Part shown: positions 7,557 through 16,429 of the stretch, in pieces
Layout: every line of letters begins with the position of its first letter
Position numbering within the stretch: position 1 is the stretch's first letter
NCBI GenBank assembly: GCA_902469965.1
Contig: CABREP010000002.1
Location: 16,385-80,384, forward strand
DNA length: 64,000 nucleotides
Direction of reading: 5' to 3'
Origin: Egerieimonas sp900552095
GTDB lineage: Bacteria; Bacillota; Clostridia; Lachnospirales; Lachnospiraceae
Made by a program: the position numbers and the translations under genes
The notes under the pieces: generated by a model
What the model was told of the DNA's origin: nothing
The model's database searches: none
Seen by the model: the letters and a program-made list of their open reading frames with translations, nothing else

Positions 7557-8885
7557 TTACTTTTTCATATTGACAAACTTGGTGTAATTGGGCAGCCATA
7601 CAAGATTTACCGTTCCAATCGGACCGTTACGCTGCTTGGCCACGATAACTTCCGCCACATTTTTCTGCTCCGTATCCTTATTGTAATAATCGTCACGGTA
7701 CAGAAACATCACCACGTCCGCATCCTGCTCGATAGCGCCCGATTCACGCAGATCCGAAAGCATCGGCCTGTGATCCGGCCGCTGTTCCACCGCACGGGAC
7801 AGCTGGGAGAGCGCCACCACCGGCACATTCAGTTCTCTGGCCAGCGCCTTTAAGGATCTGGAAATCTCCGAAATTTCCTGCTGACGGGATTCACTTCTTC
7901 CTCCGCCGGACATCAGCTGCAGGTAGTCGATCATAATAATATCCAGCCCCTGCTCCAGCTTATACTTCCGGCACTTGCTCCGCAGTTCAGAAATAGAAAT
8001 ACCCGGGGTATCATCGATGATCATATTGGAATCCCCGATGATTCCGGCTCCCTCGATCAGCTTGCTCCACTCTTCATCTTTCAGATTTCCATTCCGCAAT
8101 ACCTGCGCATCCACCTTGGATTCCAGGGAGAAAAGACGGTTGACCAGCTGTTCCTTCGACATCTCCAGCGAAAAAATCGCCACGGTCAGATGTTTCTCAA
8201 AGGCCATGTACTGGGCAATATTCAGGACAAAGGCCGTCTTTCCCATGGAAGGACGGGCCGCCACCAGGATCAGATCAGACGGCTGAAATCCCGACATCTG
8301 GTAATCCAGATCCGTAAATCCCGTGGGAAGCCCCGTGACATTTCCCTTATTGCGGGAAGCCTTCTCAATCTTCTCAAGAGCATTCAGGACCACTTGGCGG
8401 ATGGGAACAAACTCTCCGCCGCTCCGGTTCTGAAGCAGGCGGAACAGCTTCTTCTCCGCCTCCTCCATAATATCCTCAACCTTTTCTTTCCCCAGATAAC
8501 AGGCATTGGCGATTTCCTCATTCAGCTGGATCATCCGCCGCAAAACTGCCTTTTCCTGCACGATGGTGGCATAATATTTTACATTGGCCGAGGTGGGCAC
8601 CGCCGTGATCAGATCCCGGACAAATTCCATACTGCTCACCTCCGGGGGAACGTCTTTCTCTCTCAGACGGTTCTGCAGTGTGACCAGATCCACCGGTTTT
8701 CCCTCATTGTACAGCTCCACCATGGATTCAAAAATGACGCCGTACTGCTGCTGATAGAAATCTTCCCTGGTGAGGATCTCGGAAGCCGCCAGAATCGCCT
8801 CCCGGCCCATCAGCATGGAACCTACCACAGACTGCTCCGCCTCCAGACTGTGAGGCAGTATTCTTTTAATCAGCGCTTCTTCCAT
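7557..8885 (-). CDS. dnaB: Replicative DNA helicase DnaB
   Basis: 442 residues, normal length. The N-terminal primase-interacting domain (about 10-110) is followed by a RecA-like ATPase. Walker A is ARPSMGKT (210-217), Walker B is in IIMIDYLQLM, and the C-terminal DnaB blocks are LSQLSRAVEQRPDHRP and DADVVMFLYRDDYY. It forms the hexamer that unwinds DNA at the replication fork. No intein is present. It starts 12 bases after rplI in the gdpP-rplI-dnaB order known from Bacillus (yybT-rplI-dnaC). Confidence 0.97.
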   Translation of the reverse strand: MEEALIKRILPHSLEAEQSVVGSMLMGREAILAASEILTREDFYQQQYGVIFESMVELYNEGKPVDLVTLQNRLREKDVPPEVSSMEFVRDLITAVPTSANVKYYATIVQEKAVLRRMIQLNEEIANACYLGKEKVEDIMEEAEKKLFRLLQNRSGGEFVPIRQVVLNALEKIEKASRNKGNVTGLPTGFTDLDYQMSGFQPSDLILVAARPSMGKTAFVLNIAQYMAFEKHLTVAIFSLEMSKEQLVNRLFSLESKVDAQVLRNGNLKDEEWSKLIEGAGIIGDSNMIIDDTPGISISELRSKCRKYKLEQGLDIIMIDYLQLMSGGGRSESRQQEISEISRSLKALARELNVPVVALSQLSRAVEQRPDHRPMLSDLRESGAIEQDADVVMFLYRDDYYNKDTEQKNVAEVIVAKQRNGPIGTVNLVWLPNYTKFVNMKK

Positions 8886-8897
8886 GCTCTCCTCCGG

Positions 8898-9344
8898 TTA
8901 TGCCTCCACAACTTTCACTTTAAGCTGTCCTACCACTTTCGGATGCAGCTTGATGCCTACCATCGTAGTGCCCAGTTCCCGGATGGGATTCTCCAGCTGC
9001 ATTTTTTTCTTATCGATCTCATATCCCAGCTGAGCCCTGGCTGCCTCCGCAATCTCCTTGGTGGAAACACTCCCGAAGGTTCTCCCTTCTTTCCCCACCT
9101 TGATGGAAACGGTCACTTCTTTGTCCGCAAGCTCCTGGGCAAATGCTTTCGCCGCCTCCAGATTCTCCTGGGCCACCTTATCTTCATGCGCTTTCTGCAG
9201 TTTCAGATCGTTCAAATTTTTGGAGGTAGCTTCCACTCCCAGCTTCTTGGGCAGCAGCATATTGCGGGCATAGCCGTCGCTCACATTTACAATCTGGCCC
9301 TTCTTTCCCAGCGCCTTTACGTCTTCTAATAAAATTACCTTCAT
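8898..9344 (-). CDS. rplI: 50S ribosomal protein L9
   Basis: 148 residues, typical for bacterial L9. The N-terminal domain starts MKVILLEDVKALGKKG and carries the DGYARNMLLPK block; a long helix then links to the C-terminal rRNA-binding domain (about 80-148). It binds 23S rRNA near the L1 stalk and helps to hold reading frame. The start codon is two bases after the gdpP stop, and the ribosome site lies inside the end of gdpP, which implies translational coupling. Confidence 0.97.
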   Translation of the reverse strand: MKVILLEDVKALGKKGQIVNVSDGYARNMLLPKKLGVEATSKNLNDLKLQKAHEDKVAQENLEAAKAFAQELADKEVTVSIKVGKEGRTFGSVSTKEIAEAARAQLGYEIDKKKMQLENPIRELGTTMVGIKLHPKVVGQLKVKVVEA

Positions 9345-9346
9345 CT

Positions 9347-11392
9347 TTAGATGTCTCCTTCGTCAATCATTTGCTGAAGCGTCTGCTTCAGGATATCTCT
9401 CGCTTCTGTTATGGTATAATCCTTCAGCTGAGCTCCTGCGATATTCAAGTGTCCGCCGCCTCCCAGCCGTTCCATGATCAGCTGCACATTTACCTCATCG
9501 ATCGCTCTGGCGCTGATAAAAATCTGATTGTTATAATCAGTTAGCACAAAAGAGGCCTTCACACCCACAATGTTTAAAAGCTCGTTTGCCGCCTGTGCCC
9601 CCACCACCGTAGGACTGTCGATCCCCTCCGAGGGACAGACGGAAATGGCATAGCACTTGCGGAAAAGTTCTGCATTTTTGATCGCCTCACCTTTTGCACG
9701 GTAGTTTTCAATATTTTCCCGGAACAGCTTCCGTATCCGGGTCACATCTGCACCGCAGCGCCGCAGGAATGCTGCCGCCTCAAAGGTTCTGACTCCTGTT
9801 TTTGCCATAAAATTGTTGGTGTCGATCATAATACCCGCATACAGGCTGTCTGCCTCAATATTTTTCACCCGCACGCCTTCCGCAAAATACTGAAGGATCT
9901 CAGCCACCATCTCACAGGCCGAAGAGGCATAGGGTTCAATATAGGAAAGCACCGCATTCTGAATCACTTCGCTTCCCTGGCGGTGGTGATCCAGCACCAC
10001 GATCGTCCGGGTCATCTTCAGAAGTTCCGGGCACTCCGTGTAACTGGGGCGGTTCGTGTCCACTACCACCACCATGGAGTTTTCATCCACCATCTCCCGG
10101 GCTTCCTGGCTCGTGACAAACATCTTTCCGTCATAGTCAGAATTCTGCAGAAATGCATCCATCAGCGGCCTTACCGAGGAGGTGGGATTGTTGATCACAA
10201 TACTTGCCTTCTTATTCAGAGTCCGGGCTGCCCGGCAGATTCCCACTGCTGCGCCGAAAGAATCCACATCTGTAATACTGTGTCCCATAACGACCACATT
10301 ATCCTTGCCCGTCATAAACTCCTCCAGGGCATGGGCTTTCACTCTGGCCTTGACCCGGGTTGTCTTCTCCACTCCCTGCGTCTTGCCCCCGTAATAAGAG
10401 ATCCGCTCGCCCTCTTTGATCACAACCTGATCGCCGCCCCTTCCCAGAGCCAGCTCGATCGCGATACGGGCATACTCAGAAGTCTGCGCATAAGTCTGAG
10501 CATTCAGTCCAAATCCCATGCTGATCGTTACTGCCATCTCATTTCCGATATTGACCGTCTTGACTTCCTCAAGAATACGAAACTTCTGCTCCTTTAATTT
10601 CTCCAGAGACGCCTTCCGCATCACGATGAAATACTTATCCTTCTCCAGCTGCTTGATCACACCGTCCAGGCTGCTGAAATACTTGTTGATCTTCCGGTTG
10701 ATCAGAGCCGTCAGAAGAGACCGTCTCACCTCTTCCACACTTTCCATGGCCTCCTCGTAATTGTCCAGATAGAGAAGCCCGGTCACCAGCTGATTTTCCT
10801 CATTTTTGCGCAGAGCCGCATTCAAGTCCGTCTCATCAAACAGATACATGCTGATCAGATAATTGCGCTGTTCTCCCGCTTCAAGAAGATCGGACTGCTG
10901 TACCAGATCCGCTATGGAAACTTTCCTTAACATCACGCGGTAATCTCTTCCGTTCAGCACCAGATCTGTCTCCACCGCCTGATCGTCCGTGGGCAGTTTC
11001 TCCACATGAATCTCCGGAAAAATCGTAGTAATTGATTTGTGGTACGTTTTTTCCTTTCCCGTAACCGCCGTAAATTCCTCATTGACCCACAGAAGTTTTC
11101 CATCCGGATCCAGCAGCGCATAAGGAAAAATAAAATTCTTCATCAGACTCTTCTGTACCTGCCCGTACTGTGTGGCAAAGGAGATCAGTTCGTTGAGAAT
11201 GATGGAACGGTTCTGAAAATACAGCAGCACAACCACCGCGGCATAAATGCCCAGAAATCCGCTGGCAACAGCACCGGCCTTCACATTGACGCTGTAGAGC
11301 ACCACATTCATCAGTATCAGAAGCACCATCAGGAAAACCGGCCACTGCATATACCGCTTCAGCTGTCCCTTTAATTTTATCTTGTCATTCAT
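9347..11392 (-). CDS. gdpP: Cyclic-di-AMP phosphodiesterase GdpP (DHH/DHHA1)
   Basis: 681 residues. Two N-terminal transmembrane segments (about 14-55), a PAS-like domain (about 75-165), a degenerate GGDEF domain (about 175-300), a DHH phosphoesterase domain (DVDSFGAA and VVLDHHRQG) and a DHHA1 domain ending with GGGGHLNIAGAQL. GdpP degrades the second messenger c-di-AMP, which controls potassium, osmotic balance and wall stress. I prefer the second ATG (11392), because the GAGG ribosome site touches the first ATG but is nine bases from the second. First gene of the gdpP-rplI-dnaB operon. Confidence 0.94.
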   Translation of the reverse strand: MNDKIKLKGQLKRYMQWPVFLMVLLILMNVVLYSVNVKAGAVASGFLGIYAAVVVLLYFQNRSIILNELISFATQYGQVQKSLMKNFIFPYALLDPDGKLLWVNEEFTAVTGKEKTYHKSITTIFPEIHVEKLPTDDQAVETDLVLNGRDYRVMLRKVSIADLVQQSDLLEAGEQRNYLISMYLFDETDLNAALRKNEENQLVTGLLYLDNYEEAMESVEEVRRSLLTALINRKINKYFSSLDGVIKQLEKDKYFIVMRKASLEKLKEQKFRILEEVKTVNIGNEMAVTISMGFGLNAQTYAQTSEYARIAIELALGRGGDQVVIKEGERISYYGGKTQGVEKTTRVKARVKAHALEEFMTGKDNVVVMGHSITDVDSFGAAVGICRAARTLNKKASIVINNPTSSVRPLMDAFLQNSDYDGKMFVTSQEAREMVDENSMVVVVDTNRPSYTECPELLKMTRTIVVLDHHRQGSEVIQNAVLSYIEPYASSACEMVAEILQYFAEGVRVKNIEADSLYAGIMIDTNNFMAKTGVRTFEAAAFLRRCGADVTRIRKLFRENIENYRAKGEAIKNAELFRKCYAISVCPSEGIDSPTVVGAQAANELLNIVGVKASFVLTDYNNQIFISARAIDEVNVQLIMERLGGGGHLNIAGAQLKDYTITEARDILKQTLQQMIDEGDI

Positions 11393-11506
11393 CCTACACA
11401 TCCTCTTCTATACACAGAGATACTTACATACGATACCATTATACCACCTTTCCGGAAAATACAAAAGTATTTTATTTTTCAGCAGGTCTTCTGAGGGAAT
11501 GATAAA

Positions 11507-11537
11507 GGGCTGCCGCACCAGTACGGTACGGCAGCCC
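11507..11537 (-). terminator. Terminator after class II aldolase gene
   Basis: Minus strand GGGCTGCCG pairs with CGGCAGCCC, followed by TTTATCATT; 26 bases past the aldolase stop. Confidence 0.8.
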
Positions 11538-11562
11538 TGCCTGTCTTATTCTGTTTTCAGAA

Positions 11563-12519
11563 TTATTTGCCCAGGATCTCAGCAGCTTTTCCTTCGCTGC
11601 CCAGAACGGTTTTGATCTTGTGAGCAACTACATCCTTCACGTAAGCACGGCCTACTTTCAGGTACTCACGGGGATCGAATTTCTCCGGATGCTCCCACAT
11701 AACCTCACGGATACCTGCAGTCAGACCCAGACGCAGATCGGAGTCAATGTTGATCTTGCAGACTGCAGAACGAGCAGCCTGGCGCAGCATATCCTCGGGG
11801 ATACCGATCGCATCTGCCAGATTTCCGCCGTGTGCCTGGATGATCTTCACGTATTCCTGAGAAACGCTGGATGCACCGTGCAGAACGATGGGGAAGTTCG
11901 GCAGTCTTCTGGATACCTCATCCAGAATGTCAAAACGCAGCATGGGTTTCTGACCCGGTTTGAACTTGAATGCACCGTGGCTGGTTCCGATAGCGATAGC
12001 CAGAGAGTCAACGCCGGTACGGCTTACGAACTCTTCTACCTCTTCCGGCTGCGTGTATTTTGCATCCTCTGCGGATACATTTACATCATCCTCGATACCT
12101 GCCAGCTGTCCTAACTCACCCTCAACTACAACGCCGTGTGCGTGAGCATACTCAACAACCTGTTTGGTCAGAGCGATGTTGTCCTCGAAGGAATGATGAG
12201 AACCGTCGATCATAACGGAGGTGAATCCGCCGTCGATGCAGGATTTGCAGATCTCAAAATCTGCGCCGTGATCCAGATGCAGAGCGATCGGGATGTTCGG
12301 GTTCTCGATCAGAGCTGCCTCAACCAGTTTTACCAGATAAGTATGGTTTGCATACTTTCTTGCTCCGGCAGATACCTGCAGGATAATGGGGGAGTTCAGC
12401 TCGCCGGCTGCCTCAGTGATAGCCTGTACGATCTCCATGTTGTTTACATTGAAAGCGCCGATTGCATATCCGCCTTCATAAGCTTTTTTAAACATTTCAG
12501 TACTTGTTACTAATGGCAT
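11563..12519 (-). CDS. fba: Class II fructose-bisphosphate aldolase
   Basis: 318 residues. Zinc-dependent TIM-barrel aldolase: the block HLDHGADFE carries catalytic Asp83 and the zinc ligand His84, and further zinc-ligand regions are GTSHGAFKF and VLHGASSVS. It splits fructose-1,6-bisphosphate in glycolysis and joins the trioses in gluconeogenesis. The length and the insert GQLAGIEDDVNVSAEDA fit the type B group common in clostridia. I start at MPLVTS because GAAAGG is nine bases upstream of that ATG, while the upstream ATG directly abuts it. Single-gene unit with its own promoter and terminator. Confidence 0.95.
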   Translation of the reverse strand: MPLVTSTEMFKKAYEGGYAIGAFNVNNMEIVQAITEAAGELNSPIILQVSAGARKYANHTYLVKLVEAALIENPNIPIALHLDHGADFEICKSCIDGGFTSVMIDGSHHSFEDNIALTKQVVEYAHAHGVVVEGELGQLAGIEDDVNVSAEDAKYTQPEEVEEFVSRTGVDSLAIAIGTSHGAFKFKPGQKPMLRFDILDEVSRRLPNFPIVLHGASSVSQEYVKIIQAHGGNLADAIGIPEDMLRQAARSAVCKINIDSDLRLGLTAGIREVMWEHPEKFDPREYLKVGRAYVKDVVAHKIKTVLGSEGKAAEILGK

Positions 12520-12584
12520 GATAATCATCCTTTCTTCATTAAAATGATTGATGCAGGGGCATAATAAGCCCTTGTCTATCTTTT

Positions 12585-12612
12585 ATTATATACATTTTCC
12601 GGCTTTTGACAA
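12585..12612 (-). promoter_or_regulatory. Predicted sigma-A promoter of fba
   Basis: On the minus strand TTGTCA (12612-12607), 16 bases, then TATAAT (12590-12585). Leader about 60 bases. Confidence 0.65.
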
Positions 12613-12652
12613 TCTATTTTTTCAGTTTCACGCAATTTCTGTCATTTTTTTA

Positions 12653-14173
12653 TCAGACAGAAGCAATGAAACGCAGAAAGGCCTCTCTGCCCTCTTCGGT
12701 ACACTTATACACGCCCGCATCTTCCAGAACCTGCTTAAATACAACTCCGATCTCTTTTTTCAGAATCTCCTCCACATTTTCCGGCGTAAACGTATACTTC
12801 TCTTTCAATTCATCGATCCAGTCCGCATGCTTTTCCAGAACTTCATCGGCGCGAAGATCCCGTCCTTCTGTGACAGCACTTACCAGCCCTGCGATCTCGC
12901 CTTTTAACCGGGCGGGAAGCACTGCCAGCCCCATCACCTCGATCAGACCGATATTCTCCTTTTTGATATGGTGCAGTTTTGCATGAGGATGGTAGACACC
13001 CAGCGGATGTTCCTCCGTAGTGATATTATTTCTCAGCACAAGATCCAGTTCAAAGAGTTCTCCTCTCTTTCTGGCGATCGGTGTGATCGTATTGTGCGGC
13101 TCTCCATTTGTCTCGGCAAAGATAAATGCAGCTTCATCCGTATAGCCTCTCCAGGCTTTCAGGATCTTATCCGCCAGATCAATAAGGCGGTCCGGATCGG
13201 CGCTGTCCAGCCGGATCACGGACATGGGCCATTTTACAATGCCCGCTTTCACGTCCTCATATCCCGCAAAGGAAATTTCCTTCTCCACCGGGGCCTTGGC
13301 CATGGCAAACTCATAACAGCCGCCCTGGAAATGATCGTGACTTAAGATCGATCCTCCCACAATCGGCAGATCCGCATTGGAGCCCACAAAGTAATGAGGA
13401 AACTGTGCTACAAAATCCAGAAGTTTGGCGAAGGTGGCACGCTCAATCTTCATGGGCACATGCTGCGAATTAAAAACGATGCAGTGCTCATTGTAGTACA
13501 CATAGGGAGAATACTGAAAGCCCCACTGGCTTCCATTGATGGTAATGGGAATGATCCGGTGATTTTGGCGGGCCGGATGGTTCACACGCCCCTGATACCC
13601 TTCATTTTCCACGCAGAGCAGACACTTCGGATAGGAAGTCTGCCGGGCCAGCTTGGCCGCTGCAATGGCTTTCGGGTCTTTCTCCGGCTTGGACAGATTG
13701 ATCGTGATGTCCAGATCCCCATACTCTGTGGGGGATACCCATTTCATATCCCGGGCAATGCGGTAACGCCGGATATAATCGGTATCCTGACTGAATTTAT
13801 AATGGCGGTCGGTGGCCAGTTTCGGACTCTTCTCATAATCCTCCCGAAAACGGCGGATTACATTTGATGGGCGGTCTGTTAAAACTCCCATCACTTTTGT
13901 ATCAAAAAGGTCCCTGTAGACCACACTGTTATTCTCAATCAGATTATGCTCCGCTGCATAGTCACAGATATCATTCAAAATCTCTTCCAGCTCTCCGATC
14001 ACGTCCTGATCGCTTCCGTCCGCTTCAGACACCATCTGTTCCAGTTCGCTGTCCGCTCCCTCGATTCCGAGAAGCTCCAGCAGCGTATTCATAATATAAA
14101 TCTTATCTTCCTTCTGAATCAGTCCCGCTGCCAGGCCGTACTGAACCAGTTTTCCCAAACTTTTCTGAACCAT
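12653..14173 (-). CDS. galT: UTP-hexose-1-phosphate uridylyltransferase, class II GalT
   Basis: 506 residues, the length of the Firmicutes-type GalT (the E. coli type is about 350). Recognisable blocks are YPKCLLCVENEGYQGRVNHP and VGGSILSHDHFQGGCYEFAM, the latter with the His-rich active-site region. It exchanges UMP between UDP-glucose and galactose-1-phosphate in the Leloir pathway. No galK or galE is next to it here. Start at ATG 14173, preceded by GAGGGAGGA. The ribokinase gene ends about 125 bases upstream; separate regulation is possible. Confidence 0.95.
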   Translation of the reverse strand: MVQKSLGKLVQYGLAAGLIQKEDKIYIMNTLLELLGIEGADSELEQMVSEADGSDQDVIGELEEILNDICDYAAEHNLIENNSVVYRDLFDTKVMGVLTDRPSNVIRRFREDYEKSPKLATDRHYKFSQDTDYIRRYRIARDMKWVSPTEYGDLDITINLSKPEKDPKAIAAAKLARQTSYPKCLLCVENEGYQGRVNHPARQNHRIIPITINGSQWGFQYSPYVYYNEHCIVFNSQHVPMKIERATFAKLLDFVAQFPHYFVGSNADLPIVGGSILSHDHFQGGCYEFAMAKAPVEKEISFAGYEDVKAGIVKWPMSVIRLDSADPDRLIDLADKILKAWRGYTDEAAFIFAETNGEPHNTITPIARKRGELFELDLVLRNNITTEEHPLGVYHPHAKLHHIKKENIGLIEVMGLAVLPARLKGEIAGLVSAVTEGRDLRADEVLEKHADWIDELKEKYTFTPENVEEILKKEIGVVFKQVLEDAGVYKCTEEGREAFLRFIASV

Positions 14174-14298
14174 AACGTCCTCCCTCTGTGCTTTTTCTTT
14201 CATTATGACATAAAAAATCCCCTTTTCCATAGATTTTTTTATGTTTTTTATAAAAAATTTTCAGGGAAGGATCTGTTTCTCTCTCCTTTTACAGAATG

Positions 14299-15186
14299 CT
14301 ATCTCTTCCTCAGTTCCTCCTCCACCTGTGACCGGGCAGGCATGCCTCCCTGGGCACCAAACTTTTCTGTAGAAAGTCCCGCCGCCGTATTCGCAAAGAG
14401 GAGCGCCTCCTCCAGATCTTTCCCGGCTGCAATCTCCACGGCAAAAGCGCCGTTTAAGGTATCTCCTGCGCCGGTCGTATCTGCAACTGCTGATTTTCTG
14501 GCCGGAACCGTGAGAATACTGCCGTCTTTCCTGCCAATACTCACCCCTCTGGCTCCCTGGGTAATCAGAAGTTTCTCCGGATAACGCAAAAGCAGCTCTT
14601 CTGCCGGCACCTCCCCATAAAGGATCGCCGCCTCGTGCTCATTTGGTGTCAGATAGGTGACTTTTTCCAGAATCTCCGGTTTCACCTCATGGGCAGGCGC
14701 CGGATTTAAGATCACTTTTACTCCCCGGCTGCTGCACAATTCCACAACGTATTCCACCGTGTCAATGGGGATCTCATGCTGCAGAACCACCAGCTCGGAC
14801 TGATACAGTTCCTCCGCAATGCTGTCCACATAAGCCCGGTCCACACAGCCGTTGGCACCGGCCACCACAAGGATCGTATTATCCTGCTCTCCCACTGTGA
14901 TCAGCGCAATCCCGGTCGGCACCTCCGGAAGGATCTTCACATGATCCACCTTTACGCCCTCTTTTTTAAAATTCTCCAGAAGCTTTCTTCCATTCTCATC
15001 CGCCCCCACACAGCCGAACATCTCTACCTCTGCTCCCAGTCTGGCCATGGCAACCGCCTGATTTGCTCCCTTTCCGCCGGGAATATAGTGAATCGAATCC
15101 CCCCGCAGAGTCTCCCCCTTCATCGGAATCCGTTCTGCTGTCACTGTCATATCCATATTAATGCTTCCCACCACTGAAATCTTCAT
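14299..15186 (-). CDS. rbsK: Ribokinase
   Basis: 295 residues of the PfkB family. The N-terminal GSINMDMTV and GGKGANQAVAMARLGA blocks bind sugar, and DTTGAGDTLNGAF carries the catalytic base Asp242 in the anion hole. It phosphorylates D-ribose at O5 to feed the pentose phosphate pathway. Its start overlaps the end of the LacI-type regulator by 29 bases, with its ribosome site (GAGGAG) inside the regulator, so the two are translationally linked. No ribose transporter genes are adjacent. Confidence 0.93.
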   Translation of the reverse strand: MKISVVGSINMDMTVTAERIPMKGETLRGDSIHYIPGGKGANQAVAMARLGAEVEMFGCVGADENGRKLLENFKKEGVKVDHVKILPEVPTGIALITVGEQDNTILVVAGANGCVDRAYVDSIAEELYQSELVVLQHEIPIDTVEYVVELCSSRGVKVILNPAPAHEVKPEILEKVTYLTPNEHEAAILYGEVPAEELLLRYPEKLLITQGARGVSIGRKDGSILTVPARKSAVADTTGAGDTLNGAFAVEIAAGKDLEEALLFANTAAGLSTEKFGAQGGMPARSQVEEELRKR

Positions 15187-16189
15187 TCTGCTCCTCCTGT
15201 TCTTCTTCCTTCTCCCTTGTTGTTTCCCGTTTTACCAGATGTACCGGGAAAATCTGATCCTTTCCGATCTCCTTCTCTTCTACATAATGAATGATCCGCT
15301 CCACCGCTGCCTTTCCCATCTCATCTATGGGCTGTGCCACCGTCGTCAGCTCCGGCGCAAACATCGTCCCGAATGCCACACCGTCAAAACCGATCAGCTG
15401 AACCTCATCCGGAATCTGCCGGCCCGCTTTTTTCAGTACCTTGCAGATTGCCGCCGCTACCATATCATCACAGGCCATAATCCCGTCCGCCTCCGGCCAG
15501 CGCTCCAGGATCTCCTTTCCCGCCTGCACCCCCGCCTCAAAACTGTACTCACACTCCAGAGTCCGGATCTCCCTTCCATATCTGCGGCAGACCTCCTCAT
15601 ACCCCAGATATCTCTGGCGGGCACTGGAAAAACGCCTCGGTCCGCACACATTTATGAGCTGTCTGCAGCCGCACCGGATCAGATATTCCGCCGCCAGTTT
15701 TCCCCCCTCATAATTATCAGCCTGAATACAGGCAATGCCGCAGCTTCTGGGCAGCTGCCGGTCAAGTAAAACCACCGGAATAGCGCTGGCCTTTACATCC
15801 TGCTCCACTTCCTCATTATTCGTCATCAGGATAATCCCGTCCGCATTCATCTGTACCAGAATGCGGATGCTCTCCCGCTCCTTTTCTGCCCGGTTCTCCG
15901 AACAGCACAGCATCATCCGATAACCCTGCCGGTATGCTTCTCCCTCTATGGCCTTCGCCATCTCATTAAAAAAAGGGTTCACAATATCCGGCACGATCAC
16001 CCCGATCACCCGGGAGGATCTCTTAAAAAGTGCCCTAGCCACCTCGTTTGGTTTGAAACCGGTTTCTTCAATAACTTTCTGCACTCTCCGGCGCTTCTCC
16101 TCCTCTACATGTGCCGTCCCATTCATCACTCTTGATACCGTTGCCGGGGACACCCCGGCCAGCCGGGCCACCTCCCGTATTCCCGCCAT
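15158..16189 (-). CDS. LacI family regulator, probable ribose repressor
   Basis: 343 residues. An N-terminal LacI helix-turn-helix (REVARLAGVSPATVSRVMNG) and hinge are followed by a periplasmic-binding-protein-like effector domain with the start VIGVIVPDIVNPFF. The C-terminal tail is rich in Glu. RbsR-like proteins repress ribose uptake genes until they bind sugar. Co-transcription with ribokinase supports that role. A 16-bp perfect palindrome lies 31 bases upstream of the start, consistent with autoregulation. The ligand is inferred from the neighbour only. Confidence 0.88.
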   Translation of the reverse strand: MAGIREVARLAGVSPATVSRVMNGTAHVEEEKRRRVQKVIEETGFKPNEVARALFKRSSRVIGVIVPDIVNPFFNEMAKAIEGEAYRQGYRMMLCCSENRAEKERESIRILVQMNADGIILMTNNEEVEQDVKASAIPVVLLDRQLPRSCGIACIQADNYEGGKLAAEYLIRCGCRQLINVCGPRRFSSARQRYLGYEEVCRRYGREIRTLECEYSFEAGVQAGKEILERWPEADGIMACDDMVAAAICKVLKKAGRQIPDEVQLIGFDGVAFGTMFAPELTTVAQPIDEMGKAAVERIIHYVEEKEIGKDQIFPVHLVKRETTREKEEEQEEQNEDFSGGKH

Positions 16190-16220
16190 ATTTTCTCACT
16201 CCCTTCGTCACTGTTTTCCT

Positions 16221-16236
16221 TTGAAACCCGTTTCAA
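16221..16236. promoter_or_regulatory. LacI-family operator upstream of rbsR-rbsK
   Basis: TTGAAACCCGTTTCAA is a perfect inverted repeat of two 7-bp arms around CC, with the central C-G step typical of LacI-family operators. It lies 31 bases upstream of the regulator's start codon. Confidence 0.75.
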
Positions 16237-16372
16237 GATACTTTTATTATAGCCCCTCCTGTACCACTGTCAATCAGCCTCACAAAACTTTTTTCTTTTC
16301 GTGATAATGGCTGATTTCAGGAGGGGTATTTTAGACGATATGCCTAAAGCAGACGCAGCAGTCCCTTCAAAT

Positions 16373-16406
16373 GCAAAAGATACGGAAAAAATTCCGTATC
16401 TTTTGC
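16373..16406 (-). terminator. Terminator of nrdD
   Basis: An almost perfect 14-bp A/T-rich stem (TGCAAAAGATACGGAA with its complement) 25-55 bases after the nrdD stop. Confidence 0.75.
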
Positions 16407-16429
16407 ACCTATCATTCCCACTTTCATAA

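Noticed and set aside
8190..9329. A 379-codon plus-strand frame opposite dnaB and rplI.
   Set aside because: Antisense to two conserved essential genes, with His/Leu/Arg-rich shadow composition and no ribosome site.
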